Source of the DNA: Tangfeifania diversioriginum | GTDB lineage: Bacteria; Bacteroidota; Bacteroidia; Bacteroidales; Prolixibacteraceae | Assembly (NCBI GenBank): GCA_945873105.1 | Contig: CAMCBW010000034.1 | Coordinates: forward strand, 1-64,000 | Length of the DNA stretch: 64,000 nt | Direction of reading: 5' to 3' | Shown: one piece after another, positions 44,800-53,334 of the stretch | Layout: each line of letters opens with the position of its first letter | Position numbering within the stretch: position 1 is the first letter of the stretch | Notes under the pieces: model-generated | What the model was told of the DNA's origin: nothing | Seen by the model: only the letters and a program-made list of their open reading frames with translations | Databases searched by the model: none | Program-made: the position numbers and the translations under genes

Positions 44800-46341
44800 T
44801 CAGAGCCGCAGCATTCCTGCCCGGCGCCCAAGGTTTTTCCACCCTTTCAGGCTGCTCAGTGCCCGTTCGTGGGGGGATATTTTTTTGACCACCTGCAGTC
44901 GGCTGGCATGTTCGAAGAAGGCAGCAATGAGGGCGATATCTTCACAATGCTTGTCACAATTGACTTTGCTGTTGAGAAACTCCTCATTTTTCTCGATAAA
45001 ATGGGTATTGTAGGTGCCATTTCTGAAATCGGGAGTCTCCATAATCTTGAGCAGATATTTGATGGAGGTCTTCACACCCGATATTTTGTATTCGTACAAG
45101 GCACGCCGCATCCGCTCAATCACCTCTTCCCTGGTGCGACCCCAGATGATCAGTTTGCTGATCATCGGATCATAGTAAATCGGGATGGTATAGCCCTCGT
45201 GGATGTACCCGTCGCACCTGACACCCAGTCCCATTGGCTCTGTGATGTGGGTGATCTTACCAGGATTGGGCATGAAATTGTTGTCGGTATCTTCGGCATA
45301 AATCCGGCACTCCATGGAGTGACCGTTCATTTTAAGATCCTTCTGTTTGAAGGGGAGCGGAAATCCCTCGGCCACGCGGATCTGCTCCCTGACGAGGTCC
45401 ACTCCAACCACCCTTTCGGTGATGGGGTGTTCCACCTGCAGACGGGTATTCATTTCCAGAAAATAGAAGTTCAATGCATCATCGACGATGAACTCGATGG
45501 TTCCGGCCCCCTCGTAGTTGGCAGCCTTGGCAGCGGCAACAGCACAGGCACCCATCTTCTCCCTGACCTCCGGCGTCATAATGGGGGAGGGGGTCTCTTC
45601 GATCACTTTTTGGTGGCGGCGCTGTACCGAGCACTCCCGTTCAAACAGGTGTACGGCATCCCCGTATCTGTCGGCCAGTACCTGGAATTCGATGTGGTGG
45701 GGCGATTCGATGTATTTCTCAATGTAGAGCCGATCATCCCCGAATGCAGTTTTGGCCTCTGATTTGGCGCTGCGGATGGCGGGTTTGATCTCCTCTTCCT
45801 TCCTGACCAGTCGCATCCCTTTCCCACCACCTCCGGCAGAGGCTTTGATCATGACAGGAAGTCCGATGCCGAGAATGATGCGGATGGCCTCTTCCTCGTC
45901 TGCAATCTTCTCGGTGGTGCCAGGGACAACAGGGACACCGGCTGCAATCATCCTTTTCCGGGCACTGATTTTGTCCCCCATGGCTTCGATGGATTCGGCG
46001 GAAGGACCAATGAATTTAATGCCTGCTTCGGTACATTTTCTGGCAAATTGTGAATTTTCAGAGAGAAATCCATAGCCGGGATGGATCGCATCAGCCCCCG
46101 ATTTTCGGGCAACATCCAGTATTTTGTCCATCCTGAGGTAACTCTCTGAAGAGGCGCTGGGACCAATGTGATAGGCTTCTGTTGCATAGCGAACATGTAA
46201 CGAAGAGCGATCGGCATCGCTGTATACGGCTACTGTCTCGATTCCCATTTCCCGGCAGGAGCGCATGATCCGGACTGCAATCTCACCGCGGTTGGCGACC
46301 AGAATTTTTTTAATCCCGACAGGACTGTATGTTTTTCCCAT
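44800..46341 (-). CDS. Biotin carboxylase subunit
   Basis: About 513 residues from the ATG at 46341 (MGKTYSPVGIKKILVANRGEIAVRI); the frame is open to 46428, but that extension is not conserved. ATP-dependent carboxylation of biotin. The pre-ATP-grasp domain is IKKILVANRGEIAVRIMRSCREM; the ATP-grasp core has IKASAGGGGKGMRLV, the metal-binding FYFLEMNTRLQVEHPITE, and the C-terminal GHSMECRIYAED. The tail of about 60 residues beyond the usual accC end is basic and not recognised. It is the first gene of the carboxylase operon. Confidence 0.94.
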   Translation of the reverse strand: MGKTYSPVGIKKILVANRGEIAVRIMRSCREMGIETVAVYSDADRSSLHVRYATEAYHIGPSASSESYLRMDKILDVARKSGADAIHPGYGFLSENSQFARKCTEAGIKFIGPSAESIEAMGDKISARKRMIAAGVPVVPGTTEKIADEEEAIRIILGIGLPVMIKASAGGGGKGMRLVRKEEEIKPAIRSAKSEAKTAFGDDRLYIEKYIESPHHIEFQVLADRYGDAVHLFERECSVQRRHQKVIEETPSPIMTPEVREKMGACAVAAAKAANYEGAGTIEFIVDDALNFYFLEMNTRLQVEHPITERVVGVDLVREQIRVAEGFPLPFKQKDLKMNGHSMECRIYAEDTDNNFMPNPGKITHITEPMGLGVRCDGYIHEGYTIPIYYDPMISKLIIWGRTREEVIERMRRALYEYKISGVKTSIKYLLKIMETPDFRNGTYNTHFIEKNEEFLNSKVNCDKHCEDIALIAAFFEHASRLQVVKKISPHERALSSLKGWKNLGRRAGMLRL

Positions 46342-46480
46342 AAATACCGTTAAAATTTTTCCGGGGTAAAAATATTTATTTATCCAGATGTATGTATAAA
46401 AGTCGATTTCCGATCGGCTCTTTTCCACCTCTTTCTACGACAAAAAGGATATTTTGGTACATTTTTAACAGTTTTTAGAC
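46342..46480. other. Upstream region of the carboxylase operon
   Basis: AT-rich gap between the biotin carboxylase start and the minisatellite. On the minus strand a TATTTTTA close to the start codon resembles a -7 element (one mismatch), but no TTG is placed correctly. Nothing else is seen. Confidence 0.35.
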
Positions 46481-46499
46481 CCAGATGTATAAAAATTCG

Positions 46500-47040
46500 G
46501 GGAAAAACGTTAAGAAAGAGACGGGGAAACGGGGAAACGGAGACGGAGAAATGACGGAGGGACTGAAATGACGGAGAGAGCGCAGGGGCGAGCCTGTGTG
46601 GTCGTACTTGAAGATGGTTGAAATATTGAAACGGGGAAACGGAGAAACGGGGAAACGGGGAAACGGAGACGGAAAAATGACGGAGGGACGGAAATGACGG
46701 AGAGAGAGCAGGGGCGAGCCTGTGTGGTCGTACTTCAAGATGATTGGGAAATATTGAAACGGAGAAACGGAGACGGAGAAATGACGGAGAGACGAAAATG
46801 ACGGAGAGAGAGCAGGGGCGAGCCTGTGTGGTCGTACTTGAAGATGGTTGGGAAATATTGAAACGGAGAAACGGAGACGGAGAAATGACGGAGGGACTGA
46901 AATGACGGAGAGAGCGCAGGGGCGAGCCTGTGTGGTCGTACTTGAAGATGGTTGGGAAATACTGAAACGGAGAAACGGAGACGAAGAAATGACGGAGGGA
47001 AGTGAGGACGAGAGGAAGAAAAGGGATGGAGAGGTGGGAC
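46500..47040. repeat. 104-bp minisatellite with four copies
   Basis: A unit containing GCAGGGGCGAGCCTGTGTGG, then TCGTACTTGAAGATGGTTGG, then AAATATTGAAACGGAG and a GGAGACGGAG run is repeated from 46582, 46708, 46812 and 46916. The spacing is 126, 104 and 104 bp. The copies are nearly identical, with single-base changes and an expanded GGGGAAACG part in the first copy. Long frames on both strands through the array are a consequence of the repeat and not genes. Confidence 0.95.
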
Positions 47041-47195
47041 GGATAAGCAGAGTGCGCTCTTTTCTGTTAATCCGTATAATTTGTGTAATCTGTGGTAGTA
47101 GGGGACTCATTTGTGAAATCAGGTAGTTTATCTGTGGAATCTCTGGAAATCATTCCAAAATATGTAGTAATTTAGCTTTAAATAATCTTTTTATT

Positions 47196-47906
47196 ATGAG
47201 ACTCTTGTTGATCAGCAACTCCACCATGCCGGGAGAACCCTACCTGAGCTATCCGATGCCGGAGATAGCTAAATTCCTTGGAAATGAGCCGCTTAAAATC
47301 CTGTTTGTGCCCTATGCCGCGGTTACCTTCTCCTTCGATACCTACGAGGAAAAGGTACAGGAGCGCTTCCATGCCCTGAATCACTCCCTGGTAAGTATTC
47401 ACAAATCTGACGATCCGGAAGCGGCCATCCTGGCGGCTGATGCCATCGTCATTGGCGGGGGAAACACCTGGCAACTGGTGCGCAAGATGAATGATTTGGG
47501 ACTCTTCCCGCTGATCCGTCAGCGTGTAATGGCCGGTATCCCCTTTGTCGGTTGGAGTGCCGGTTCCAATGTAGCCTGTCCCACCTTGAGGACCACCAAC
47601 GATATGCCGATCATCGACCCAAAAGGATTTGACTGCCTCGGACTCGTTCCTTTTCAGATCAATCCGCATTACCTCGATAAGAATCCGGAAGGGCATGGCG
47701 GCGAGACCCGTGAACAGCGAATCGAGGAGTTCATTGAGATCAATCCCGAAGTTATGGTCGTTGGTTTGCGCGAAGGGACCATGCTGAAGCTGGAAGGAAG
47801 CCAGCTTTCGCTCATTGGCTCAAGACCCCTGCGCATCTTTAAGAAAGGGGAGGTTCCGTCAGAGCGGAGTGCGGGTGATGACTTGTGCTACCTTTTGAAC
47901 TGTTAA
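47196..47906 (+). CDS. pepE: Peptidase E (alpha-aspartyl dipeptidase)
   Basis: 236 residues. Serine peptidase of family S51 that hydrolyses dipeptides with N-terminal aspartate, in the cytoplasm. The nucleophile Ser lies in GWSAGSNVACPT. Further family features are MRLLLISNSTMPGEPYLSY at the N-terminus, AIVIGGGNTWQLV, and FQINPHYLDKNPEGHGGETREQRIEEF with the catalytic His. A -7-like TAGCTTTA lies about 20 bp upstream without a clear -33 TTG. The last 68 bases overlap the glycosyltransferase gene on the other strand. Confidence 0.95.
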   Translation: MRLLLISNSTMPGEPYLSYPMPEIAKFLGNEPLKILFVPYAAVTFSFDTYEEKVQERFHALNHSLVSIHKSDDPEAAILAADAIVIGGGNTWQLVRKMNDLGLFPLIRQRVMAGIPFVGWSAGSNVACPTLRTTNDMPIIDPKGFDCLGLVPFQINPHYLDKNPEGHGGETREQRIEEFIEINPEVMVVGLREGTMLKLEGSQLSLIGSRPLRIFKKGEVPSERSAGDDLCYLLNC

Positions 47907-48969
47907 TAAGTTGGTGGTATACATCCAAGGTTTGAAAAATACCATTCCTGATATCAAATTTTTTGGCTACAGTAGCACTCAAAGCAATGGCTTCCTCCCG
48001 GTAGTAAGCTGAATGGTCCATAAATTCATCCAAGATTGCCAGCAACCGATCGGGAACAGGTGGAGAGGCTTCCAGGGAGACAAAGTTGGAATAGCTGAGT
48101 TCCTCGAAATTGTCTCTGGTGACAATCGGTCCAAGGTGGTTCCATTTGATGGAGAGGGCAGGAATACCGATGCTAAGGCTCTCTCCGACCACCCTTCCTA
48201 CCCCCATTACCAGGTGGGCATTGGACAAACTGGAAGATACTTCATCCACATATCCCTCACAAACAATGGAGTCGACCCAGGGCGGAGCATGGTGGTTGCC
48301 AAGAATCCTGCCAATTTTTTCAGAGCCGCATCCATCACCTACCAGGTGGAAGGTCGATCCCGGGTGTTTCATCAGAAATCGTGGCCAAACATTCAGGATG
48401 ATGTCGGTGAGCAGGTTCGCATGTCTTTGGTCCTGCCTGCTCACATAGAAAAGGTTGAAGGCAGGGGAAAGGTTTTTTTTGGACTCAGGGCTTACTGGAA
48501 TCTTGAAAAAGTTTGGCAGGAAGTAGAGTTTGTTGCTTAGTTTTGGGTTACGGGAATGTATGTCGTAGCTATTCCTGCTGATCACGATAATTCCATCGAG
48601 GTATTTTTTTACAAAGCCACTTCGGATGTCATGGGAGGCCGTTCCGTGAACCGTTCCGGCTACTCTTGTCCCGGTAAAAAGTCCGGCCAGTGTGGCCAGC
48701 CAGATGGGGAGACGCTGATGGGCGTGCAGGAGTTCAATCTGTTCCTTCCTGATAAGCAGCAGAAGTCTGAATAACAAGGGCACCATGTTCCAGTCCGAAA
48801 TCTTTGCCGGCAGGTAGACCACTTTCGGGGAGAGCCGCTTTATCTGCCTGCCGGAACCCGAGAAAAGCCAAACCTGTTCGCCATTTTCTACCAACTCATT
48901 GGCCAGTTCACAGACATGGTTCTCCGCTCCTCCAAAGTCAAAATTTTTGACAACAAGTAATATCTTCAT
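47839..48969 (-). CDS. GT4-family glycosyltransferase
   Basis: 376 residues. N-terminal Rossmann domain MKILLVVKNFDFGGAENHV, with the glycine-rich acceptor-side loop of retaining GT-B enzymes, then LLHAHQRLPIWLATLAGL. C-terminal domain FHLVGDGCGSEKI and VGESLSIGIPALSIKWNHLG, the region where GT4 proteins carry the donor-binding Glu (E in VGESLSIG). It probably adds a sugar to a surface glycan. It stands alone; the nearest same-strand genes are several kb away. The C-terminal 22 codons run antisense into the end of pepE. Confidence 0.88.
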   Translation of the reverse strand: MKILLVVKNFDFGGAENHVCELANELVENGEQVWLFSGSGRQIKRLSPKVVYLPAKISDWNMVPLLFRLLLLIRKEQIELLHAHQRLPIWLATLAGLFTGTRVAGTVHGTASHDIRSGFVKKYLDGIIVISRNSYDIHSRNPKLSNKLYFLPNFFKIPVSPESKKNLSPAFNLFYVSRQDQRHANLLTDIILNVWPRFLMKHPGSTFHLVGDGCGSEKIGRILGNHHAPPWVDSIVCEGYVDEVSSSLSNAHLVMGVGRVVGESLSIGIPALSIKWNHLGPIVTRDNFEELSYSNFVSLEASPPVPDRLLAILDEFMDHSAYYREEAIALSATVAKKFDIRNGIFQTLDVYHQLINSSKGSTSHHPHSALTEPPLS

Positions 48970-49070
48970 TCGATGGGATCCCTTTTTTTTCTAAAGATAA
49001 AATAAAATGTGGAGGCAATTGGGTGTGAAGTTTTAAGAGGGACTGCCATTCAAGAAATTGAGCCAATAAT

Positions 49071-49101
49071 TTGATAATTGATAATATATTGTTTACCTTT
49101 A
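49071..49101 (+). promoter_or_regulatory. Probable promoter of the 204-aa barrel gene
   Basis: TTG (49071-49073), a 20-base spacer and TACCTTTA (49094-49101), one mismatch from the Bacteroidota consensus. It lies about 63 bp before the ATG. Confidence 0.5.
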
Positions 49102-49163
49102 TCTACTCACCTGTTTAATAGGTGGTAAAGTAAAAATATTCCTAATACTTAAATTTTGACGCT

Positions 49164-49778
49164 ATGAAAAAAACTCTTTTTACACTGGTATTACTTTGTA
49201 TGGCAGTGGTTTCGTTTGGGGGAATTTTTGACCTTGGAGTGAAGGCAGGTATGAACTCATCAAAATTTACCCTGAAACAATCTATCGATGATCTAAAAGC
49301 AGATGCGAAAGCCGGATACGAATATGGTGCATTCATGAGAGTGGGTGGAAAGCATCTCTATTTCCAGCCTGAAGTGAATTTTGTGACAAAAAATTCAACG
49401 GCCTCCTTTACCACAACTTCAGGAACTTCGACCACAACAACCATAAAGACCACAAAATACAGCGCCGTTCAGGTTCCACTTTTGGCAGGGTTTAAATTCC
49501 TTGATATCAAGGCTGCCTCCCTTCACCTGATTACCGGTCCAGCGATCAGCTTTGCCCCAAAGGCCACCATTGAAGATGTGAAGAGTGAACTTGACAACAA
49601 AAGTGCCTGGACCTGGCAACTGGGTGCAGGGGTTGACTTGCTCATATTCAGTGTAAATCTTAGGTATGAATGGGGATTGACAGATTTTACCCTGAACAAC
49701 TCAATTGAAAACATCAAGAATACAGTTTTCAAAGATGGCAAGACTTTTACCATCTCTTTGGGGATTAGGATATTGTAA
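49164..49778 (+). CDS. Small outer-membrane beta-barrel protein (PorT-like family)
   Basis: 204 residues, signal peptide MKKTLFTLVLLCMAVVSFG. The mature start IFDLGVKAGMNSSKFTL is the hallmark of the PorT/outer_membrane_b-brl_2 family, and YLYFQPEVNFV-like strands (here KHLYFQPEVNFVTKN), YSAVQVPLLAGFKFL and LRYEWGLTDF complete an eight-stranded barrel ending TISLGIRIL. PorT itself is a type IX secretion factor, but many paralogues have other, unknown roles; nothing here separates these options. Confidence 0.85.
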   Translation: MKKTLFTLVLLCMAVVSFGGIFDLGVKAGMNSSKFTLKQSIDDLKADAKAGYEYGAFMRVGGKHLYFQPEVNFVTKNSTASFTTTSGTSTTTTIKTTKYSAVQVPLLAGFKFLDIKAASLHLITGPAISFAPKATIEDVKSELDNKSAWTWQLGAGVDLLIFSVNLRYEWGLTDFTLNNSIENIKNTVFKDGKTFTISLGIRIL

Positions 49779-49804
49779 GTATTGTTTTTCAACATAGTTA
49801 TCAT

Positions 49805-49846
49805 AAAAAAGCAGACTGTCTCTTTTTGGGACAGCCTGCTTTTTTT
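49805..49846. terminator. Bidirectional terminator
   Basis: AAAAAAGCAG-CTGTC pairs with GACAG-CTGCTTTTTT (stems 49811-49814/49836-49839 and 49816-49820/49830-49834). It serves the barrel gene and the seven-gene minus-strand cluster. Confidence 0.9.
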
Positions 49847-49862
49847 ATGAAGGATTTTGCCG

Positions 49863-52493
49863 CTAGAACAATATATCCTTTGTGATGTTCAAACTGGTTT
49901 TGGAGTGGTCTTTGGAATAATCGAAGATAAGATCTCCTGATTTCTTTATCACCGTGATGCTGTTGAGCGGGAACCAGATGAAGGCTTTTCCAACCTTGGC
50001 ACCTGAAATAAACTCGATCGTGGCATCTCCCTCGGCAGTAAGAATGACCTTCATGTTGGCATCACTGCTTACCTTCATCTTGTCGAGTTCCATGAACTGG
50101 TTGTTGACGGTGCGGAGGGTGATAATGCCATTGGCATTCTTGATAAACTCCACAATGCCAAAGCTCTTGTAGATGTTTGGACTCTTGCTTTTGAAGGCTG
50201 GATTGTATTTGTCGAGTGCTTCCTGGACATATTTGCCGGATAGCTTGGATTCAAAGTCGGAGAGCATGGTAAAGGCAGCGAACAATCCTGCGGCGCCTTT
50301 GTCGCAACCGGCCTGGATCAGCTTGTCGTTCTTCTCTTTGAGTAGTGCAGATACATCATAATTGGCTGCTTCATTGACGGTTGAGGTCCTTTTGATCATG
50401 CCAGGCAGGGTGCTGAAACCACCGGTGGCCAACAGATTGTTCTTTTCATCCAGCATCAGTAAATTTTTCCAGAGCATACTCTGCTGTGGCATGTATTCTG
50501 TTCCGAGCAATTTTCCGTTGGTGTCGAGCCGTACCTGGTAGTAGATGTTTTCCCTGGTTTTGGTCTCCTCGAAGAATACCGGCGTGAGCCAGTTGATGGC
50601 CCCACCCGGTTTCATGGAGAGGAGGAACAAGGATTGGTCGGGTTTCTCGGTTTGGATGGTCTTGGTGTCTGCCTGGAATTTGCCCGAGAAGTTTCCGGAG
50701 AGGACAAAATTGCCCGCAGGATCCTTTACGATACCTGTCACATATTCAGCGCCGCTGCCTTCCAGGATTTTTACCCAGTTTACTTTGGTCTCCTGGTTGA
50801 AAGAGGCAACGAAGAGGTCGCGCCCGCCGGTGGGATTCACCGGCGCCTTCCCCAGTGTAAATGCCTTGTCGAACCATCCTGTCACTACCAGGTTTCCCTG
50901 TCCGTCGGCGACACTGCTGCTTCCATCACCCGGGTAACCTCCATGCTTGTTCACATTTTCCCAAACTTTTTCAGCCAGCAAATCTGCGCTACTTATGCCT
51001 GGCATCGGAATGATCTCGGCGGGTTTTCCAACAAATTGCGGCATGCATCTGCCGATGGGTGCTCCAATAAAGGTGCCGTCGCAGATGGTGTATCGTTTTT
51101 GCTTGGCGGAGACAAAATCGCCAGGGACCTCTGAAGGGAAAAGTACGGCGGTACTCATGTGACCGGGAAAGAGCACTCCCACCACATCCAGCTTGCCGAT
51201 GTTGTAGACAAGCCAGGAAAAAAGTGCGGACCGGTCTTCGCAATCGCAGAAGGGATAATAGAAGAGTTCATCCGGGAAAAACCACTTTTCATACCCAAAC
51301 TGGGCCTGGTCTGTCTTGTAGGCGAAGGCTTTTTGGGTAAATTCCAACAGTACTGCGGTGGCCTCCACCTGGTTCTTTCCTTTGAGGTTCTTTTCGAAAT
51401 AGTTGTACATGGCCTCACTGATTCCCGGATTCACAGGTGCTCCCATGTAAACTGCAAAATCGGTTTGGGGATAGGTGGCATAAAATGCCATCTCATTCTG
51501 AGGTACATTCAGCTCCATTTCTGGATAGTCGCCAGAGAATTTCAACTTTTTGCCGATGTATTTTTCCTTGAAATTCAACGGTTTGCTAACTGCCAGGTTG
51601 ATTCGTTTCTTGGCATCCCCATACTCTTCATCGTAGGTCAATACAGAGCCAATCTCCTCCCCGAAATTGGCAATGAAGTAGTACTCCTGGTCATTGAATT
51701 TGAGAAATTGGCACCCAAAGACATTGTTGACAGAGGGTGCCAGCAGGTACAATTTGTTGGCGGATTCCGAAAAGGCCAACCGGGTTCTGAAGCCTGAAAC
51801 TGTCATCAGGAACCAGTTGTAGAGAACTTTGGTATTGTCGTTTTTGGGTGAGATCCTGGCCGAAAACTGGTTGATCAGCTGATACATTCCCCAGTCGTTC
51901 AGGTTCAGCTGCTCTTTCAGGAGATTGATCTGCAGGAGGAGATCCCCGTAATTGGTCTCCGTCATCTTCCTCCAGAATCGGGCCACCTCATTCTGACCGG
52001 GTTTTCCCAGGGTAAAATCTATCAGCTTGGGATCCGCTTTGATGATCAGGTTTTGTCCGTAGAAATCAATGGGTACTTCCAGTCGCCGGACTGTTTTGTC
52101 CGGAATGGGTACCAGTTGCGGACGCTCTTGCTCTGCCTTGGGCGGAACAATCGGCGGCAACTCCTTGACCACCACCTTTACCGGCGCAGGGGCAGTTTTG
52201 GGAGGTTCATATTTGGTGGGTTCGGGGGGTTTGGGGGCATCGGCCGGCTTGTTGGCTTTTGTCGCCTCGTATTTGATCCAACCCTTCTCCAGGTATTGTG
52301 CAAACTCTTCGTTTCGCTTTTTTACAAAATCGTTGTATTCCTGCTGTAGCTTCAGCATACCTTCCTGCTGCTCCTTTACATAGGAGTTGTATTGCTGTTC
52401 CTGCTGTTTGAGGTATTCTTCGAAAGTCTGGGCTCCTGCCGGGAAGGTGCAGACCAGCATCAGAACCAGGATCAAAAAGCGATTTTTCTTCAT
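49863..52493 (-). CDS. Exported protein with coiled coil, transglutaminase-like domain and SBBP-like repeats, 876 aa
   Basis: 876 residues with signal peptide MKKNRFLILVLMLVCTFPAGA. Residues 22-85 form a Gln/Glu-rich coiled coil (YLKQQEQQYNSYVKEQQEG), then a Pro/Lys-rich linker (about 85-125). The middle (about 370-490) shows the Cys-His-Asp order of transglutaminase/papain-like domains: YYPFCDCEDRSALFSWLVY, VLFPGHMSTAVLF and YTICDGTFIGAP. The part after about residue 520 contains repeats of the SBBP type (GQGNLVVTGWFDKAFTLG, AGNFVLSGNFSGKF), usually propeller-like. It is the last gene of the seven-gene cluster and is separated from it by a hairpin. A role as an envelope protease or cross-linking factor is inference. 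Confidence 0.75.
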   Translation of the reverse strand: MKKNRFLILVLMLVCTFPAGAQTFEEYLKQQEQQYNSYVKEQQEGMLKLQQEYNDFVKKRNEEFAQYLEKGWIKYEATKANKPADAPKPPEPTKYEPPKTAPAPVKVVVKELPPIVPPKAEQERPQLVPIPDKTVRRLEVPIDFYGQNLIIKADPKLIDFTLGKPGQNEVARFWRKMTETNYGDLLLQINLLKEQLNLNDWGMYQLINQFSARISPKNDNTKVLYNWFLMTVSGFRTRLAFSESANKLYLLAPSVNNVFGCQFLKFNDQEYYFIANFGEEIGSVLTYDEEYGDAKKRINLAVSKPLNFKEKYIGKKLKFSGDYPEMELNVPQNEMAFYATYPQTDFAVYMGAPVNPGISEAMYNYFEKNLKGKNQVEATAVLLEFTQKAFAYKTDQAQFGYEKWFFPDELFYYPFCDCEDRSALFSWLVYNIGKLDVVGVLFPGHMSTAVLFPSEVPGDFVSAKQKRYTICDGTFIGAPIGRCMPQFVGKPAEIIPMPGISSADLLAEKVWENVNKHGGYPGDGSSSVADGQGNLVVTGWFDKAFTLGKAPVNPTGGRDLFVASFNQETKVNWVKILEGSGAEYVTGIVKDPAGNFVLSGNFSGKFQADTKTIQTEKPDQSLFLLSMKPGGAINWLTPVFFEETKTRENIYYQVRLDTNGKLLGTEYMPQQSMLWKNLLMLDEKNNLLATGGFSTLPGMIKRTSTVNEAANYDVSALLKEKNDKLIQAGCDKGAAGLFAAFTMLSDFESKLSGKYVQEALDKYNPAFKSKSPNIYKSFGIVEFIKNANGIITLRTVNNQFMELDKMKVSSDANMKVILTAEGDATIEFISGAKVGKAFIWFPLNSITVIKKSGDLIFDYSKDHSKTSLNITKDILF

Positions 52494-52545
52494 GGTATCC
52501 GAGATTTTGAATTTTGAGAACGATAGGGTTGCAAAAAGCGATTAA

Positions 52546-52581
52546 CCGGCAAACTGTTCTGTAGCAGAATCAGTTTGCCGG
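52546..52581. terminator. Strong intercistronic hairpin
   Basis: CCGGCAAACTG/CAGTTTGCCGG (52546-52556 and 52571-52581) encloses a second stem TTCTG/CAGAA, 36 bases in all. It lies between the 190-aa lipoprotein gene (ending 52613) and the start of the 876-aa gene (52493). No long T run follows on the minus strand, so it may attenuate or stabilise the transcript as well as end it. Confidence 0.7.
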
Positions 52582-52612
52582 ATTAGGATGATAGGAAATG
52601 TTGGGTAAGTAA

Positions 52613-53185
52613 TTATTTGGCGTTTTTGTCCATCTCTTTGTTGAACTCATTTTTGAATTTCTCGTATTCAAAATCGAGTCTCAATTTTTCATCACCGCTG
52701 ATTTTCTTCTGGATTCCTGCCAGAACCTCTTCACCGTTCAGCTCCTGTGCAATGTAGCATTTGAAGGTGTTCTGCTTGGTTTTGGTGAATTTTTCGCAAA
52801 TCGTGGCTACGCCGGACAGTTGTTGGTCTACTACCTGGCGGGTCATACCTTCGAAGCGGGTTTTGGCCTGTTCAACATTGTCGATGGCTTTGGAGCTGTA
52901 GTAGTTGTCGATGCAACTCTTAATGGTGACATTGAGTGTCGCGGCAAGTTGCTCGCGGGAGTTGGCCTGTGCTTTTTTCTTTGCCAGCATCTGGTCTGAG
53001 CTTTCACCCATTGCGGTAGCCCTGATGATCCCTTTCTTGGTGAAATATTCAGGACCATTGCAAGGAAGTTCTACTGCTTCTTCTCCTTTTGGGACTACCT
53101 GTTTGGATTTGCAACCTGACATACCAATGATCAGTGCAAAGCAGGAAATCCCGATTACCATGGTAAAAATTCTACTTGTTTTCAT
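52613..53185 (-). CDS. LPP20-like lipoprotein, 190 aa
   Basis: About 190 residues from the ATG at 53185 (MKTSRIFTMVIGISCFALIIGMSGC), a lipoprotein signal with lipobox GMSGC; the frame is open to 53236. The mature part KGIIRATAMGESSDQMLAKKKAQANSREQLAATL has the Gly-x-x-x-Ala periodic helix typical of LPP20/FlgT N-terminal domains. It ends in a charged helix (FEYEKFKNEFNKEMDKNAK). The next gene upstream (53335-54633) has the same fold at its N-terminus, so the two may be related partners. Confidence 0.8.
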   Translation of the reverse strand: MKTSRIFTMVIGISCFALIIGMSGCKSKQVVPKGEEAVELPCNGPEYFTKKGIIRATAMGESSDQMLAKKKAQANSREQLAATLNVTIKSCIDNYYSSKAIDNVEQAKTRFEGMTRQVVDQQLSGVATICEKFTKTKQNTFKCYIAQELNGEEVLAGIQKKISGDEKLRLDFEYEKFKNEFNKEMDKNAK

Positions 53186-53334
53186 GTTGTAAAGATTAAA
53201 GTGTTTGTAATCAATGCTGTAAATTATTAAATTCAATTGTATTGAGTTTGCTTTTCGCTTCTATCCTTTTTCTAATTGTTAAATTTATATGCCCTCTGCC
53301 CTCTACTCTCTGCCCTCTGCTCCATGCCAATTCT

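Noticed and set aside
44869-45762. A 297-codon open frame antisense to the biotin carboxylase
   Set aside because: It is a shadow of a clearly conserved gene, with no motif of its own.
46582-47000. CRISPR-like array with 104-bp spacing
   Set aside because: The whole unit is repeated, so there are no unique spacers.
46475-47110. Long open frame on the minus strand with repeated FSVS/RFPVSPFPR words
   Set aside because: It lies wholly inside the 104-bp minisatellite; the frame stays open only because of the repeat.
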